From DASRFS01 sp035260725 (GTDB lineage: Bacteria; Patescibacteriota; Microgenomatia; Levybacterales; UBA12049), in the NCBI GenBank assembly GCA_035260725.1, contig DATFUR010000045.1:1-15690 (forward strand): 15,690 bases of DNA, written 5' to 3'. Numbering within the stretch: the first letter of the stretch is position 1; every line of letters begins with the position of its first letter. The position numbers and the translations under genes were made by a program. The notes below the pieces were generated by a model. That model did no database searches. It saw only the letters and a list, made by a program, of their open reading frames with translations, and had not been told where the DNA came from. Positions 13,777 to 15,690 of the stretch are shown piece by piece.

Positions 13777-14381
13777 AGAAACTTCTAGTTGCGACCAAAA
13801 ATCCGGGAAAAATTGTAGAGCTCTCCAATTTTCTAAAAGATTTAAAATTTCAAATTTTGTCTCTTAAAGATATTGGAATAACAGAGGACGTCGTTGAGAA
13901 CGGCAAGACTTACGAGGAAAATTCTCAAAAGAAAGCAATTTTTTATGCAAAAAAATCAAACCTTCCCACAATTTCCGACGATGGAGGTTTTGAGATAGAT
14001 GCACTAGGTGGAGCGCCGGGAATTAAAAGCAGAAGATGGCTGGGAAAAGAAGCTACAGACAAAGAATTAATTGCACACATGATAAAGATTTCTAAAACTC
14101 TGCCTGATTCAAATAGAAAAGCACGTTTTAAAACTGTTGTTTCGTTTGCGCTTCCAAATGGTAAGGTTTGGAGCATGGAGGGAAAAACAGTCGAGGGAAT
14201 TATCCCAAAAAAACCATATCTTAAAATTTCCAAAGGATATCCTTACAGATCATTTCTTTACATTCCGGAACTAAAAAAGTTTTATCACGAAAGCGAATTG
14301 ACCAAAAAAGAAGAGAAGATCTATAATCATAGGTATACGGCAGTTAAAAAGCTAAAACCAATAATTAAAAAATATGCTTGA
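13773..14381 (+). CDS. rdgB: RdgB/HAM1-type non-canonical purine NTP pyrophosphatase
   Basis: 202-residue member of the ITPase family, which hydrolyses (d)ITP and XTP to monophosphates to keep them out of nucleic acids. LLVATKNPGKIVEL (4-17) is the substrate-binding start. SDDGGFEIDALGGAPGIKSR (68-87) holds the catalytic acidic pair Asp69/Asp70, and NHRYTAVKKLK (185-195) the C-terminal NHR block. The usual GFGYDPIF segment is replaced by KGYPYRSFLYIPE (154-166), so base recognition may differ from E. coli RdgB. It overlaps lysS (4 bases) and serS (8 bases), suggesting coupled translation of all three. No internal promoter seen. Confidence 0.92.
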   Translation: MKKLLVATKNPGKIVELSNFLKDLKFQILSLKDIGITEDVVENGKTYEENSQKKAIFYAKKSNLPTISDDGGFEIDALGGAPGIKSRRWLGKEATDKELIAHMIKISKTLPDSNRKARFKTVVSFALPNGKVWSMEGKTVEGIIPKKPYLKISKGYPYRSFLYIPELKKFYHESELTKKEEKIYNHRYTAVKKLKPIIKKYA

Positions 14382-15681
14382 TATTAAATTTATCAGAGAA
14401 AATCCGAAAAAAGTTCAACAAGGCGCTGCAGATAAAAGTATAGAAATTAATGTAGAACATATTCTAGAGCTTGATAATAAAGTTCGAGAGCTGGAATCAA
14501 TTACTCAAAAGTTAAGAGAAGAAAGAAACAAAACCGCAAAAGAGAGAAATATAGAAAAAGGAAAAGAATTAAAAATAAAACTAGAAAAACAAGAAAATGC
14601 TCTAAGGGCAGTTGCGGAAGAATTAAAAACCTCACTTTTGGAAATTCCGAATCCGGCAAGTGACGATGTAAAGATCGGAATTGACGAGTCGGAAAACGAA
14701 GTAATTAAGAAGTACAAAGAACCTACGAAATTCGATTTTAAACCGTTGGATCATTTAGAGCTTGGAGAAAAGTTGGACATTATTGATGTAAAGTCGGCTG
14801 CCAAAGTATCCGGAACAAGATTTGCATATTTAAAAAACGAAGGAGCACTATTGGAATTTGCTTTAATCCAATATGCAATGGAGTTTTTAACAAAAGAAAG
14901 TTTTATTCCAATTATTCCTCCTGTTCTGATTAATAGAGAAATCACCGAAGGTCTGGGATATTGGAGTGGTGGAGGCAATGGTGAATATTATTATTTGAAT
15001 GATCCTGATGAAAAAAAAGAAATGTATTTAGTAGGAACTGCAGAGCACTCAATTGTCCCAATGCATAAAGACGAAGTATTAAATAAAAAAGAACTTCCCA
15101 AAAGATACGCCGCTTTTTCTTCTGCTTTTAGGAGAGAGGCCGGAAGTTATGGAAAAGACACCAAAGGAATTTTAAGAGTTCATCAATTCGACAAAGTCGA
15201 AATGGTTTCTTTTACAACAGAGGAAAATGACGATAAAGAACACGATTATCTTTTATCTTTACAGGAAAAACTATTTCAATCTTTAGAAATTCCATACCAA
15301 GTTGTAAAAATGTGTACAGGAGATTTGGGTTTTCCGGCAGCCCGAAAATATGATTTGGAAGCATGGATGCCGGGAGAGGGAAAATTTCGAGAGGTAACAT
15401 CTGTTTCGACAACAACAGATTTTCAATCACGAAGATTAAATATTAGATATGAAGATAAAATGCCTGGTTCAACAATTGTTCAGGCAGGTTTAGGAACAAA
15501 AACGTTTGGCGGGACGATAGTAAAAAAGTATGTACATATTCTAAATGGCACTGCTTTCGCAATTGGAAGAACAATAATTGCGATTTTGGAAAATTATCAA
15601 CAAAAAGATGGAAGTGTTTTAATTCCAAAAGTTTTACAAAAATATACGGGATTTTCTAAAATTTCTCCAAAATCTTCATAA
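14374..15681 (+). CDS. serS: Seryl-tRNA synthetase
   Basis: Complete class II SerRS, 435 residues, close to the usual 425-430; charges tRNA-Ser in the cytoplasm. Residues 1-110 hold the N-terminal arm, with a long Lys/Glu-rich coiled coil (about 27-90) that grips the tRNA variable arm. The catalytic domain follows: TAEHS (222-226), motif 2 SSAFRREAGS...RVHQFDKVEM (249-277), TDFQSRRLNIRY (348-359) and motif 3 NGTAFAIGRTIIAILENYQ (391-409). The usual NCTDFQ block has T in place of N-C (VSTTTDFQ). The start ATG lies inside the rdgB 3' end (8-base overlap). Last visible gene of the lysS-rdgB-serS operon; 9 bases remain after the stop. Confidence 0.98.
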   Translation: MLDIKFIRENPKKVQQGAADKSIEINVEHILELDNKVRELESITQKLREERNKTAKERNIEKGKELKIKLEKQENALRAVAEELKTSLLEIPNPASDDVKIGIDESENEVIKKYKEPTKFDFKPLDHLELGEKLDIIDVKSAAKVSGTRFAYLKNEGALLEFALIQYAMEFLTKESFIPIIPPVLINREITEGLGYWSGGGNGEYYYLNDPDEKKEMYLVGTAEHSIVPMHKDEVLNKKELPKRYAAFSSAFRREAGSYGKDTKGILRVHQFDKVEMVSFTTEENDDKEHDYLLSLQEKLFQSLEIPYQVVKMCTGDLGFPAARKYDLEAWMPGEGKFREVTSVSTTTDFQSRRLNIRYEDKMPGSTIVQAGLGTKTFGGTIVKKYVHILNGTAFAIGRTIIAILENYQQKDGSVLIPKVLQKYTGFSKISPKSS

Positions 15682-15690
15682 AAATTAAAA

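Noticed and set aside
1..15690. CRISPR array, tRNA/rRNA genes, insertion sequences or prophage genes
   Set aside because: No spaced repeats, cloverleaf-like segments, transposase, integrase or phage structural genes were seen; coding density leaves almost no room.

Overview
The window looks like chromosome from a Candidate Phyla Radiation (Patescibacteria) bacterium, most likely Microgenomates-like. That placement is inference. It rests on AT-rich, very dense coding with start/stop overlaps of 4 to 8 bases, a class I (archaeal-type) lysyl-tRNA synthetase, a VanW/PG-binding envelope protein, a membrane-tethered solute-binding protein with no transporter beside it, and a 634-residue hypothetical whose conserved blocks I associate with unannotated CPR proteins. 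TGA is used as a stop and I saw no in-frame TGA in the genes, so the code is standard rather than the UGA=Gly code.

Layout: (1) A minus-strand operon runs leftwards off the window: rmuC (2368-3405), a cupredoxin (1935-2375) and a UvrD/PcrA helicase (1-1938, truncated by the window edge). (2) A 72-bp divergent promoter region separates it from one plus-strand gene (3478-5382), the long hypothetical with a GTGWCTA motif. Its last ~180 bases are strikingly GC-rich, adenine-poor and hairpin-forming. (3) A second minus-strand operon converges on it: vanW-like (7282-8706), a small nucleotidyltransferase (6813-7280), DUF192 (6364-6810) and tsaD (5387-6367). (4) A 45-bp divergent promoter region leads to the plus-strand solute-binding protein (8752-10188). 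(5) greA (10305-10769) has its own consensus promoter and an intrinsic-terminator hairpin in its leader. (6) A GNAT acetyltransferase overlaps a NUDIX-GNAT fusion (to 12271). (7) lysS, rdgB and serS overlap one another and form an aminoacylation/house-cleaning operon to 15681. Every stretch over 300 bases is coding. I found no tRNA, rRNA, CRISPR array, transposase, integrase or reverse transcriptase.

The genes are mostly housekeeping: DNA repair (uvrD, rmuC), tRNA modification and charging (tsaD, lysS, serS), nucleotide sanitation (rdgB, NUDIX), transcript cleavage (greA) and envelope functions (vanW-like, DUF192, cupredoxin, solute-binding protein).

Three things stand out. The 3' end of the 634-residue gene has the composition and architecture of a diversity-generating-retroelement (DGR) variable region. 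Several genes place a TATAAT box 6-7 bases from the start codon, implying leaderless mRNAs. The cupredoxin lacks the type-1 copper cysteine but is rich in histidines.
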